Notes: generated from the sequence alone by a model not told the origin. Positions 26,249-34,945 are shown, counted from the stretch's first letter. The stretch is 64,000 nucleotides of DNA from Bradyrhizobium sp. CCGB01 (GCF_024199795.1 NZ_JANADK010000001.1:4650001-4714000); one strand, 5' to 3'. A program made the numbers and translations.

Positions 26249-26932
26249 ATGGAAAAAATTCGCATGCTCTCGACGCTTGGCCTGATGGGCGCGATGCGCG
26301 GCCTGTCCTCCGCCTTCGAGACCGCATCGGGCCTCCACGTCGATGCCGACTTCGCGCCGACGCTGGCACTCCTGAAGCGCTTGCGCGACGGCGAGGCCGC
26401 CGATCTCGTGATCCTCACCCGCGAGGGGCTCGACGAGATGATCGGCGAGGGCCGCGTGCTCGCAGGTAGCGCGGCCGATCTGGCGCGCTCTTTCGTTGGC
26501 ATTGCGGTGCGGGCAGGGCAGGTGCATCCCGACATCTCCAGCGAAGCCGCCTTGCGCAAGTCGCTGCTCTCGGCACGGTCCGTCGCCTATTCGCGGCTGG
26601 GCGCGAGCGGTGTTTATTTTGCCCAGCTGATCCAGCGATGGGGCATCGCGGCCGACATCAATGCGAAGGCCACCATCGTCGAGCAGGGCTTTACCGCTGA
26701 GCGGCTCGTGACCGGCGAGGCTGATCTCGCCGTGCAGCAGATCAGCGAGCTGAAGCAAGTCGACGGCATCGAGGTGGTCGGCCCGATCCCGCACGATTTG
26801 CAGACGCCGGCGGTGTTCTCCGCCGGCCGCATCGCCAACGCGAAACAGGCCGAAGCGGCCGATCGGCTGCTGCGCTATCTGGCATCGCCGGAGGTCGTCC
26901 CGGTGCTGCGCCAATCGGGACTCGAGCCTTGA
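26249..26932 (+). CDS. ModA-like substrate-binding domain protein without signal peptide
   Basis: 227 residues from the ATG at 26249. Type II periplasmic-binding fold: RMLSTLGLMGAMRGLSSAFE, DLVILTREGLDEMIGEGRVL, SVAYSRLGASGVYFAQLIQR, and GEADLAVQQISELKQVDGIE are ModA/solute-binding-like motifs. There is no signal peptide and no modB/modC nearby, so it is probably not a transporter component; perhaps a cytosolic sensor or oxyanion-binding protein. It follows the GrlR-like gene by 18 bases and may share its transcript. Confidence 0.75.
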   Translation: MEKIRMLSTLGLMGAMRGLSSAFETASGLHVDADFAPTLALLKRLRDGEAADLVILTREGLDEMIGEGRVLAGSAADLARSFVGIAVRAGQVHPDISSEAALRKSLLSARSVAYSRLGASGVYFAQLIQRWGIAADINAKATIVEQGFTAERLVTGEADLAVQQISELKQVDGIEVVGPIPHDLQTPAVFSAGRIANAKQAEAADRLLRYLASPEVVPVLRQSGLEP

Positions 26933-26958
26933 ATTTGCCTGAGCAGAGACGCAACGTG

Positions 26959-27786
26959 ATGCCCATGCGGACTTGTCTCCTTGCCATCCTCCTCACGCTC
27001 GCAACGCCGTTGTCGGCGCAGGCCCAATCGGCCGATCTCGTCCTGTGCGACCGGGTGGCGGCCGATCCCAGCGATCCCGACAAGCCGGCCGATGTGAAGG
27101 GCGTGACGGAGCTTGCTTCCTTCGACGTCGCGACCGCGATCAAGTTCTGCAAGCAGGCCGCACCATCGTCGCGGCGCGCGATGTTCGCGCTCGGCCGCGC
27201 CTATGCGGCCAACCGGCAGACGGCGGAGGCGATCGCTGCCTGGCGCAAGGCCGCCGACAAAGGATCGACGGCGGCGATGGTCGAGCTCGGCGTGGCCTAC
27301 GGCACCGGCTCCGGCGTCGCCAGGGACGAGGCACAGGCACGCAAATTGTTCGAGAGGGCGGCGCAATCAGGCAATCCTCGCGGTGTCAGCAATCTTGCCG
27401 CGCTCGGTGGCGCTGGCGGTGGTGCGCCAGCCGATCCCGCGCAGGCGCGTACGCTGCTCGGCAAGGCCGCCGAGACCAACGCGGAAGCGCAGTATCAGCT
27501 CGGCCTGATGCTCTCCAACGGCAACGGCGGCGAGAAGGACGACGTCGCGGCGCGCGCGCTGTTCGAGAAGGCGGCGGCGCAAAACCATCCCGGCGCGCTG
27601 GAGCGGATGGGCGCCTTCGCGCAGGACGGCCGCGGCGGTCCCAAGGACAAGGACGCCGCGAAGGCCTATTACGAGCGCGCTGCGGCGCTCGGCGACGAGG
27701 ATGCCAAGAAGGCGCTGGAGCGGATACGCTGTCCCTATGCGATCAAGGACAAGCAGGGCAAGCTCGTCACCACGCTGTGCTTCTAG
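26959..27786 (+). CDS. Sel1-repeat (tetratricopeptide-like) exported protein
   Basis: 275 residues from the ATG at 26959 (start chosen for the signal peptide MPMRTCLLAILLTLATPLSA / QAQ). The mature protein has Cys in LVLCDRVA and IKFCKQ, then about five Sel1-like repeats of 36 residues (FALGRAYAANRQTAEAIAAW, ELGVAYGTGSGVARDEAQAR, QLGLMLSNGNGGEKDD and so on) and a C-terminal Cys. Sel1 repeats mediate protein-protein contacts. It overlaps the end of the ModA-like open frame's neighbourhood by position only (27 bases gap). Periplasmic adaptor, partner unknown. Confidence 0.82.
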   Translation: MPMRTCLLAILLTLATPLSAQAQSADLVLCDRVAADPSDPDKPADVKGVTELASFDVATAIKFCKQAAPSSRRAMFALGRAYAANRQTAEAIAAWRKAADKGSTAAMVELGVAYGTGSGVARDEAQARKLFERAAQSGNPRGVSNLAALGGAGGGAPADPAQARTLLGKAAETNAEAQYQLGLMLSNGNGGEKDDVAARALFEKAAAQNHPGALERMGAFAQDGRGGPKDKDAAKAYYERAAALGDEDAKKALERIRCPYAIKDKQGKLVTTLCF

Positions 27787-27849
27787 ATTCTTGTTTGACG
27801 CGTTTTCTTGACGCGAACCGACATCCACTTCGTTCGAAAACGCTTTGGC

Positions 27850-28308
27850 TTACTTCCTGTAGTAGGCGACGTTGTTGCGGGCGTCGCGATAGGTCGTCTC
27901 GAGGAAATCAGGATATTGCGCGGCGGCCCGTGCGACCGCGCGCACGACGCAGTCCCAGAAATCGCCGTCCCAGTTGAAATGCGTGAAGGTCGCGTCCTCG
28001 AATTTGACGGCGGTGATGATGGCCTGCCGGATTGCGTCGTCATTGGCGCGTGGATGGGCGCGCTTGAGATAGCCGAACATCGGCCCTTCATGGGCATGGT
28101 CGCGGCCGTAGCGGTATTTCTCGTCCATCTGCTGCGGGGTGAGGGTGCGATAGATGCGCACCTCCTCGTCGGTCGGACGACCCTCGATGGAGTCCAGCCG
28201 GTAGCGGCGGCACCATATCTCGAAGGCTGCGTCGAGCAGCGGCTGCTTCGCCGCGCTGGCGACGATCGCTGCGATCTGCTCCTCGGCTGATGGTTCTGTC
28301 CTTTTCAT
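27850..28308 (-). CDS. Hypothetical protein (152 aa)
   Basis: Starts at the ATG at 28308 with GAAGGGGG immediately upstream; the longer open frame is not needed. The product begins MKRTEPSAEEQIAAIVASAA, is helical and cytosolic, and has aromatic-rich stretches (DAAFEIWCRRYRLDS, TFTHFNWDGDFWDCVVRAVA). I do not recognise the family. Convergent with the Sel1 gene and divergent from a 49-residue ORF. Confidence 0.65.
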   Translation of the reverse strand: MKRTEPSAEEQIAAIVASAAKQPLLDAAFEIWCRRYRLDSIEGRPTDEEVRIYRTLTPQQMDEKYRYGRDHAHEGPMFGYLKRAHPRANDDAIRQAIITAVKFEDATFTHFNWDGDFWDCVVRAVARAAAQYPDFLETTYRDARNNVAYYRK

Positions 28309-28399
28309 GCCCCCTTCGTCGCGCGCTTGCGCTGGCAGGTTCGAAAGGAACCAGCCCGGACACGGTCCGTTGAATCCTCGACAAGCAGGAGGCGCAATC

Positions 28400-28549
28400 A
28401 TGATCCGCAAGCTCGCATCCGGCGAATACCGGCTCTATTCACGCAAGGTGAACCCCAGGACCGGCAAACGCCGCAACCTCGGCACGTTCAGGAGCCGCGC
28501 GGCGGCCGAGAAACACGAGCGCGAGGTGCAGTACTTCAAGCGGCATTGA
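28400..28549 (+). CDS. Small basic protein (49 aa), AP2/integrase arm-domain-like
   Basis: ATG at 28400 with AGGAGG seven bases upstream, a near-perfect ribosome-binding site. The product is strongly basic: GEYRLYSRKVNPRTGKRRNL, then GTFRSRAAAEKHEREVQYF. The pattern (x-YRLYSRK-x-G-KRRNLGTF-S-AAAEKHE) resembles the three-strand arm-binding fold at the N-terminus of phage integrases, here as a stand-alone peptide. Function is not known; DNA binding is an inference. Confidence 0.65.
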   Translation: MIRKLASGEYRLYSRKVNPRTGKRRNLGTFRSRAAAEKHEREVQYFKRH

Positions 28550-28792
28550 CGCAACAGGGATCGTCTGCAGCCGCGCAAGGCAAAAAAGTCGAAAACAACC
28601 CCATGCACAGTAGCCAAGTCGTTGAAATCACTTTGATCGTTGAAGGCGCTGCGGGCTCGCAATCGCATATTGCGGATTTGGCGAAATCATCTTGCTCCGT
28701 CGGGCAAAACAGGGGCATAATGGAATGATGCAGCGAGTGGCCCCGGCGAGCGGCCCTGCGCGGAAAAGCCGGATGGCCTCGGTGCGGCGACA

Positions 28793-29545
28793 GTGCTAGG
28801 TAGCCCGCGATTCTTTTTCCGATTTTGCGGGTTTACGATTTTGCTGGACGGACTCTACAAGGTTGAATACGGCATTGGCGGCGCCTTCGGCCGCAGCATC
28901 ATGTGCCTGCACAATGGCAAGATGCTGGGCGGCAATTCCGCCTTCGCGCATCTCGGGACCTACGACGTCAGGGACGGCGCGATCGAAGCCAGTGTCATCA
29001 CCGAGCGCCACAACGACGATCCCAACTACAAGCCGCTGATGGGAACCGACGTCGCCGCGATCAAGGTGCGCGGCAGGACGGAGGGGTCGACGATCCTGCT
29101 CGAGGGCAAGGCGGATCCGATGCCCGACAGCGTGTTCTGGGCCAACCTCGCGCCGCTCGATGACGAGGCGCTGCCGCCGCGCGGCACGGTCGGACCCGAC
29201 AGCATCGTGAACGGGCTCTATTCCATCCACATCCGCGCCCTCGACGGCGTCGAGGCCGAGCTCTCCGGCGTGATGCTGCTGATGGACGGCCGCATCCTCG
29301 GCGGCGATGCGTCGTTCTACTATCTCGGCTCCTATTCGTCGGCGGACGGCCGCTGGAAGGGCGAAATCCTTCACCAGGAGCATACGCCGTCCAGGAGCGA
29401 AAACCCCGTCTTCGGCGGCTGCGAGGTCGGGATCGGCTTCTCCGGGACCTGCACGACCGGGAGCGCCGAGCTCGAAGGCGTCGCGTTCGACGGCAAGCGC
29501 AGTTTGCGGCTGGCGGCGTCACTGAAACTGATGCGAAGGGCCTGA
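28793..29545 (+). CDS. Tandem GrlR-like two-domain protein, copy 2
   Basis: 250 residues, paralogous to the 25502 protein throughout. Unit 1 has GLYKVEYGIGGAFGRSIMCL and HNGKMLGGNSAFAHLGTYD; unit 2 has GLYSIHIRALDGVEAELSGV, MDGRILGGDASFYYLGSYSS and GRWKGEILHQEHTPS; both proteins share the C-terminal SLRLAASLKLMRRA/TAALKLMHRA end. A GTG at 28793 is the open-frame start; a TTG about 16 codons in, right before DGLYKV, is possible and would align better with copy 1. No signal peptide. Solitary gene. Confidence 0.65.
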   Translation: MLGSPRFFFRFCGFTILLDGLYKVEYGIGGAFGRSIMCLHNGKMLGGNSAFAHLGTYDVRDGAIEASVITERHNDDPNYKPLMGTDVAAIKVRGRTEGSTILLEGKADPMPDSVFWANLAPLDDEALPPRGTVGPDSIVNGLYSIHIRALDGVEAELSGVMLLMDGRILGGDASFYYLGSYSSADGRWKGEILHQEHTPSRSENPVFGGCEVGIGFSGTCTTGSAELEGVAFDGKRSLRLAASLKLMRRA

Positions 29546-29711
29546 GAGGCGTACTGATAAACACCGCGTCTGCTTCCGCCAAAGAGCGACATCGATGCGG
29601 GGTGGACGAACGTCGACTTTGGGGCCAGCAAGCGACATGCGCAGCGATTTTCACCTAGGGCGTGTGTTGCCGACCGTTCCCGGTGCCGACTTTTAAGCGG
29701 CCGATCTACCA

Positions 29712-30320
29712 TCAATGTGGAGCTGAGTTTCTGTATGCTGCGATGGCGCGCTTGAGATCGTCATATTCCTGGCAAGGAAGGAGGAGGCAGAGATTTTCCA
29801 ATGCGGCCAGGTGTTGCTCAGCTTTGATGGGCTCGCCGAGCACCAGATAAGCCTCGCCAAGATGTTCGTGCGCGCTGCGGTGGCGCGGATTTAGCATCAG
29901 CGCCTGCTGATAGTGTCCAATAGCCGGCCCGAGTTGGCGCAAACGTCGATAGGAATAACCAACGTAGTTCTGGATATCGGCATTGAGCGGATCACGCAGG
30001 GCAGCGCGCATGAACGATACAATGGCACCATTCCAGTCCGAAGCGGCAAGCGCCCTCTTGCCCGCTTTGAAATCGGGGTCGAGCTCCACCCACTCAGCAT
30101 CCGCCGCCATCGATGCCATGGTGGTGCAGATCGGCCAGGCTTCGGTCGCGACTGCGGTCGTCCCTTTGCCGTTGGACCCGCTGAACGGCAGCCTGATCTC
30201 CCAATCCGTCCGGTCATTCGTGGAGACGGCGAAGCAAGCGACAAGCCCACCGAGCACCGTCGCTGCAGCGATTGCCGGGATCAGCGTTGTCGTTCTTACA
30301 TTGACGGCGCTCTTGAGCAT
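29712..30320 (-). CDS. TPR-containing membrane-anchored or exported protein
   Basis: 202 residues from the ATG at 30320, chosen because it opens a hydrophobic segment (about 10-32, LIPAIAAATVLGGLVACFAV) and lies 20 bases after the upstream stop; the longer frame overlaps that gene. The C-terminal half has about three TPR-like helices: KAGKRALAASDWNGAIVSFM, PLNADIQNYVGYSYRRLRQL, and HRSAHEHLGEAYLVLGEPIK. Last gene of the minus-strand block that starts at 36.9 kb. Probably an inner-membrane-bound scaffold; partner unknown. Confidence 0.7.
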   Translation of the reverse strand: MLKSAVNVRTTTLIPAIAAATVLGGLVACFAVSTNDRTDWEIRLPFSGSNGKGTTAVATEAWPICTTMASMAADAEWVELDPDFKAGKRALAASDWNGAIVSFMRAALRDPLNADIQNYVGYSYRRLRQLGPAIGHYQQALMLNPRHRSAHEHLGEAYLVLGEPIKAEQHLAALENLCLLLPCQEYDDLKRAIAAYRNSAPH

Positions 30321-30339
30321 GGGTCGAACAGCCGAAGCA

Positions 30340-31938
30340 TCATTGTCGTGAAGTACCCACGGTGTCATTCCGCAATTGAGCTTTGGCTTCGCGGATTTCC
30401 TGCCGCTCCGTATCGGCGTTCCTCGCGAGCTCCATTAGCTTGCTATAATACTCGGTTGACCTCTGGCGGTCGCCGGCGCGGTCGGCAGCGCGTGCGGCGC
30501 CCAAGAAGGCGCGGAAGCGATTGGGAGTTTGCTTGAGTGCGGTCTCATACTCGTTCAGTGCGGCTATGGGCTGTCCCACCTCCAGGAGCAATTCAGCCAG
30601 CTGTTCGCGCAACGGAAAGAGGCGATTCTCCATAGCCACGTGTTTGAGACTGCCGTCTTCGCTGTCGGCAGCTGCCCGCATCAACTTGAGGGCCCGATCG
30701 TGGTCACCTTCCTTCAGTGCGACCCATGAGGAAACGGCAAGCATTTGCTCTTCGGTGCGCTCGGCCCAGTAGGATTGATCAGCCCCCTGCAGCGTCGTGC
30801 GCAACACTTTCATCTCCTCGATCTCTTTATTGGCGCCGGCGATATCGCCGACACGTGCCATGCCGAGACCGCGCGTGAAGCGGATCAACGAATCCGCCAT
30901 AGGATATTTGGTCGGTGTCATCGGCAGAGCGGCAGCACCCGCCCAGTCGGCACGCTCCAAGACATAGCGCGCCGGCATGGCGGCCTTGGCAGTGAAATTG
31001 ACGAAGTTGATCGGTCGGTCGCCGCGATCGGCTGTGGCCAGCGACTTCTTGATCATCGCGTCGGCTTTGGCGTCTTGAGCGAGCTGCAGATGCGCATACA
31101 CCGTGAAGTCCGATGCGTGATAGTAGTCGGGCTGGATCTCAAGGGCCAAGGCGTTTGAGGCGATGGATTCCTCCCAGAGCCCGACCATGGAATAGATGTG
31201 AGACGGCATGTGCCGCGCGTGCGGCACCGCTGGAGCGATGCCGGCGTAGCGACGGGCTGACGCAATACCCTTTTCGGCAAGTGGAGCAAAATCGTAGGCG
31301 TGAATGAGGTAATGCGTCACACCCGGATGTTGCGGGTTCTGTTCGAACAGGCTTTCCAGGAGTGCCGCGGATTTCAGCTGGTTGGCGTATGTCAGGTCGT
31401 TCTTCTGCGCGGAAGCCTGTAGGGTGAGCGCGTAGTACGCCTTGGCCTCGTAGTCGTCAGGATAGGTTTGCACCATCCGCTCCATCGCAGCATTGTAGGC
31501 CGCCAGACGGGCATCAACGGGCGCCCGGTTGTAGTCGCGGAAATAGGCGCTCAGCGCCTCGATCCAGTCCCGCTCACGCAGAGTCTTCGGTCCGACCGCC
31601 CGCGCTTTTTCCAGAGCGTCCCAGGCGGCCTGAGCATCCGCATTTGTCGGCGTCGTTGCGAGTGTATTGCCAAGGAGGTCCATCGCCACGCCCCAATATG
31701 CCATGGCACAGGCGGGGTCTTGTTGCAGTATTGCTTCGAATTTCCTGCGAGCGATCAGGAACCAATATGAATGCAGCATGGCGACGCCGCGGTCGAACTC
31801 GGCTTGTACAGCGGGATCGCAGGAGGTGGGGAATGTCACCTTGCCGAGCTGCTGGTCTTGCTGACCAATTGCACCGCTTGTGAGGGCTGCACTTAGCAGG
31901 CCGGTCGCAAACAATACTCTTATCGAGTGAGTGCTCAT
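30340..31938 (-). CDS. Large exported TPR protein
   Basis: 532 residues from the ATG at 31938 (GGAGAGGAGAC just upstream), with a signal peptide of about 25 residues (cut near GAIG-QQ). Helical-repeat protein with CDPAVQAEFDRGVAMLHSYW near the N-terminus, a His-rich conserved core (HPGVTHYLIHAYDFA and PHARHMPSHIYSMVGLWEES) and C-terminal TPRs. This architecture, with the MPSHIY motif, occurs in a bacterial family of unknown role. The His clusters could bind a metal. Middle of a minus-strand block. Confidence 0.78.
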   Translation of the reverse strand: MSTHSIRVLFATGLLSAALTSGAIGQQDQQLGKVTFPTSCDPAVQAEFDRGVAMLHSYWFLIARRKFEAILQQDPACAMAYWGVAMDLLGNTLATTPTNADAQAAWDALEKARAVGPKTLRERDWIEALSAYFRDYNRAPVDARLAAYNAAMERMVQTYPDDYEAKAYYALTLQASAQKNDLTYANQLKSAALLESLFEQNPQHPGVTHYLIHAYDFAPLAEKGIASARRYAGIAPAVPHARHMPSHIYSMVGLWEESIASNALALEIQPDYYHASDFTVYAHLQLAQDAKADAMIKKSLATADRGDRPINFVNFTAKAAMPARYVLERADWAGAAALPMTPTKYPMADSLIRFTRGLGMARVGDIAGANKEIEEMKVLRTTLQGADQSYWAERTEEQMLAVSSWVALKEGDHDRALKLMRAAADSEDGSLKHVAMENRLFPLREQLAELLLEVGQPIAALNEYETALKQTPNRFRAFLGAARAADRAGDRQRSTEYYSKLMELARNADTERQEIREAKAQLRNDTVGTSRQ

Positions 31939-32097
31939 CTGAGTCTCCTCTCCAGGATGCACGCGGTGCCGGAGGCGTGTTGCTGAATTGGTGAGCTCCG
32001 CCGGAGCTTACTCCATGCGCCACCTCCTTAATAGGACAGCGAAATTTCCGTTATTGGTCCGTGGCGACCTCAGCTCAGAGCCCCGCGACGACACATA

Positions 32098-32316
32098 CTA
32101 GCGCCATGCGGTTCGCCACGATGGACTGATCGTGATCCATACCGCATTCGCATCATCGCCACCGTTACTCCAGCCGACGATCTTCAGGACGACGTCGTTT
32201 GCTTCCAAAATGCGCAGGTCTTGATGCTCCCGGCGCTGTGGCACCGCGTTGGCCAGGGCCGTCGGTGCAATCAGGGCACCGGAACCCAGGAGGAAGATTC
32301 TGCGAGTGATCATCAT
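32098..32316 (-). CDS. 72-residue protein with Tat-like signal, unknown function
   Basis: The ATG (32316) overlaps the stop codon of the upstream TPR gene as ATGA, so translation is probably coupled. The N-terminus MMITRRIFLLGSGALIAPTA carries a twin-arginine and a hydrophobic core cut near ALA-NA, followed by only about 48 mature residues (ILEANDVVLKIVGWSNGGDD and ending SWRTAW). I do not recognise it. It may be a truncated larger Tat protein or a true small exported subunit, perhaps of the di-haem protein encoded four genes upstream. Confidence 0.6.
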   Translation of the reverse strand: MMITRRIFLLGSGALIAPTALANAVPQRREHQDLRILEANDVVLKIVGWSNGGDDANAVWITISPSWRTAWR

Positions 32317-33362
32317 GAGGCGGCCTCCGCGGCAAGCTCGATCGCTTGCAACTGTGCGAGCGCACGACATGTCGGACGATTCGCGACATTCACGTGGGCA
32401 AGCTCAAGCGCGCGCGACATATCGCTGCCGCTCCCCGCATAGAACTCCGCGCCGTGGTCCGCAAAGGCAAGGAGATGGCGTAAGAGCAGCGCTTCGAACC
32501 CGGAGCGGGCGGCCCGCATGTGCGCCTCGGATTCTTCAGTCCTGCCCTGAGCGGCCAGCACATCGGCAAGGCGCCAATTTACCTCCGGATCGCCGACCGC
32601 AACCACTCGCCGGAGCAGCTCTTCTGCGTCGTTCAGGCTGTCTTCCGACAAACAAATCTCGGCCAGATGTATCAGCGCTTTTGTGTACATCGGCAGGATT
32701 GCGATGGCCCGTCGATACCATGCGCCGGCAAGAGCTGCGTCAGGCTTCGGGACTAGTTCGCCCCAAAGCACGCCGAGTTGAAAGCAAATCCTGGCGATAG
32801 GGAACGGCGAGACGTCGCGATATGATTGCAGGGCCTGTTTGTAAGCATGATCGGCCGCATCGAAGTTGCGCAGATCAGCCAGCAACGATCCAAGCGCGAC
32901 CAAATCCTCTATGCCGCCAGTTTCGGTCGCAATCCGGCGGCGTGCATCGAGCACGCTGTCGAGACCATTTCCGCACGCCTGATCGATAGACAATCGAAGG
33001 CGATTCACCTCCGCTGCCGGCGCTCGGCCAATTTCGGCTTCAGCAAGGTAACGCCTCGCATCGGAAAAGCGATGTGCCATTGACGATACCTGCGCCTGGA
33101 TCAACCTCGTTTGTGCCGATGCAGGTTTGGCTTGGTCGAGTTGGATGGCTAATTGCGCCGCTCGGTCCAGTGCTGATAAGTTGCCGACAAACTGCAACGT
33201 CAATTGCTCGTGTTCGAGGACTGTCCCCGCAATCCCGTCGCGCGCGGGATCAGCAAAGAACTTGTTCCAGGATCGGCTTCGCGCGCTTTCCAGATTTATT
33301 GTCGCGATCTCGCCGTCGGTGGTCGGCGGTATGACGCAATCAAGTCTCGTAAGGTGCCTCAC
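32313..33362 (-). CDS. TPR-like cytosolic protein
   Basis: 349 residues from a GTG at 33362, which overlaps the preceding gene's TGA as GTGA (4 bases); this start is preferred to an upstream ATG that lies inside the previous gene. Helical repeats: TRLIQAQVSSMAHRFSDARR, LGSLLADLRNFDAADHAYKQ, AGAWYRRAIAILPMYTKALI, NWRLADVLAAQGRTEESEAH. No signal peptide, unlike the other two TPR proteins of this block. Translationally coupled to both neighbours, so it is likely stoichiometric with the DUF4331-SRPBCC protein. Confidence 0.72.
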   Translation of the reverse strand: MRHLTRLDCVIPPTTDGEIATINLESARSRSWNKFFADPARDGIAGTVLEHEQLTLQFVGNLSALDRAAQLAIQLDQAKPASAQTRLIQAQVSSMAHRFSDARRYLAEAEIGRAPAAEVNRLRLSIDQACGNGLDSVLDARRRIATETGGIEDLVALGSLLADLRNFDAADHAYKQALQSYRDVSPFPIARICFQLGVLWGELVPKPDAALAGAWYRRAIAILPMYTKALIHLAEICLSEDSLNDAEELLRRVVAVGDPEVNWRLADVLAAQGRTEESEAHMRAARSGFEALLLRHLLAFADHGAEFYAGSGSDMSRALELAHVNVANRPTCRALAQLQAIELAAEAAS

Positions 33363-34864
33363 TTCGCGGCTCCAAAGCGCTGCTTCAGGCTCTCCAATCC
33401 TGTTTTGAAAAGCGTGGAGATGATCGTTTTGACGACGAGATCGCCCTGACCATTGCCGAGATACTGCGCCCGCCACTCGACGGTGCTTCCTGCGCCGTTG
33501 GGCTTGACCTGAAATGTGCCAGTGTAATTCGACGCCGGTATGCCAGCGATGTTTGTGTAGCGATACGATCTCGCGGAGTTGTCGAGGTCATCAAGGCGCT
33601 CGATGATCGCCTGACGGTCTACGGTTTCGATAATTCGCAGTTCTCCAACACCCGTGCCGATCAGCTTGATTTGAGCGACCAAGGGATGCCAGGCGCCGCC
33701 GAATTGTCCGACCAATTCCCAAACCCTGTCTGGCGACGCATCGAGATTGATGCTGTCGGACACTTGTTGCAGGTCCAGATTCGGTGTGGCGAAATACGGG
33801 AAGGTTTTCGTCCCGGGCTTGGTGGCCTTTGTCGCGCCGCCGCGAAGTGGCTCCCGATCGTGGTTCACTATCCATGTAAGCAAGATGTCGATGACATTGG
33901 CATCGACCGTTCGTCCACCACCAGTTTGATAGGTCTTGCCGTCAAGGGTACTTTTTTCGATCTCCATGTGACTAGTATCGTTGATCGGCTTGGCAACATC
34001 GAACAGTAGAAAGTCATCGAGAAACATGTTGGCGTTTGCCGCTAGTGCTGCAGGTGTCCAATCCTGCTTACCGTCGTGCATATCGTAGGCCGCCAAGCTG
34101 TCCTTCAAGCGCTGGAGGAATAACGAACGAAACCGATCTGCAATCGCAAAAGGTGTTTGCTGGTTCCATAGGTCGCGGAGATCATCGGCATTTTTGAGAA
34201 ACGCACAATTGAGACGGACGTTGGTCTGTTCGGGGCGCCCAACCCAGTCGAGGCGTGAAGGCTCGTGCCCAACCAAGGCGTTTTGTCTGGCCAGCGGTAC
34301 CGTTTCGGCAATGACACCAAACAAGGAGCCTCTGTCTGGCTCCAGAACCCGCCGAGTGTCGAACTCGATCACGATGCAGAGCACATTGTCGTTTTGCAGG
34401 AGGTTTTGAAACGGCTTCATGGCCGCTACGATCCATGCGAGGATGAACGGATCGGAACGCAGGCCGGCAAAGACGCGGAAGGTACCATCGGGAGTGGAGG
34501 CGCCCTTTTCGTCATTGACAACGACACGAAGCGTCTGGCCGTCGGGAAACGTACAGGTGCCGCGCTGGATGGGTTTCTGGCCCGCCGCGCCACGTTCCAG
34601 AGAATCGAAACGGACACCGAAACGGATTTCTGGATCGGAGGTCACGAATTTCGTAGTGTCGCCCAAGCCATTTAGTTTTGCACGCCGAACTACGATCGAG
34701 TGGGTGATTGCGTTCGAGAACATTGCGTCGCGACCACAGGTTGGAAAGACATTCGCAGCCAGTACCGTGCGCGATGGGTTCTCCGGGCTAGTAAAGGCAA
34801 ACAGATCGGTCAAGTCCGCCGACGGGTCGCCGATTTGTCTCGGCCCATCGATGTGATCGGACAT
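33359..34864 (-). CDS. DUF4331 domain fused to a C-terminal SRPBCC (polyketide cyclase-like) domain
   Basis: 501 residues. Residues about 1-350 match DUF4331 (MSDHIDGPRQIGDPSADLTD, DLFAFTSPENPSRTVLAANV, a pattern seen at the N-terminus of that family); residues about 365-501 form an SRPBCC ligand-binding fold (INLDASPDRVWELVGQFGGA, WHPLVAQIKLIGTGVGELR, FQVKPNGAGSTVEWRAQYL). No signal peptide, although DUF4331 proteins are often exported. SRPBCC folds bind hydrophobic small molecules. Downstream of the di-haem cytochrome gene by 81 bases and coupled to the next TPR gene. The fusion is unusual. Confidence 0.78.
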   Translation of the reverse strand: MSDHIDGPRQIGDPSADLTDLFAFTSPENPSRTVLAANVFPTCGRDAMFSNAITHSIVVRRAKLNGLGDTTKFVTSDPEIRFGVRFDSLERGAAGQKPIQRGTCTFPDGQTLRVVVNDEKGASTPDGTFRVFAGLRSDPFILAWIVAAMKPFQNLLQNDNVLCIVIEFDTRRVLEPDRGSLFGVIAETVPLARQNALVGHEPSRLDWVGRPEQTNVRLNCAFLKNADDLRDLWNQQTPFAIADRFRSLFLQRLKDSLAAYDMHDGKQDWTPAALAANANMFLDDFLLFDVAKPINDTSHMEIEKSTLDGKTYQTGGGRTVDANVIDILLTWIVNHDREPLRGGATKATKPGTKTFPYFATPNLDLQQVSDSINLDASPDRVWELVGQFGGAWHPLVAQIKLIGTGVGELRIIETVDRQAIIERLDDLDNSARSYRYTNIAGIPASNYTGTFQVKPNGAGSTVEWRAQYLGNGQGDLVVKTIISTLFKTGLESLKQRFGAAK

Positions 34865-34945
34865 CGCCAGACTCCATTCATATCGGGCTTAACTGCGCCA
34901 ACCTGAACGTGACCGGTTCGCCAATCACGCCCGTGGCGGGGTTTG

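Noticed and set aside
25373..26914. 513-codon frame antisense to the GrlR-like and ModA-like genes
   Set aside because: His/Arg/Asp-rich shadow of two well supported genes.
28550..28792. Possible small ORF around ATGCACAGTAGCC in the gap before the second GrlR-like gene
   Set aside because: No ribosome-binding site or domain; AACAACCCCATGCACAGTAG is, from memory, a recurrent Bradyrhizobium intergenic motif rather than a gene start.
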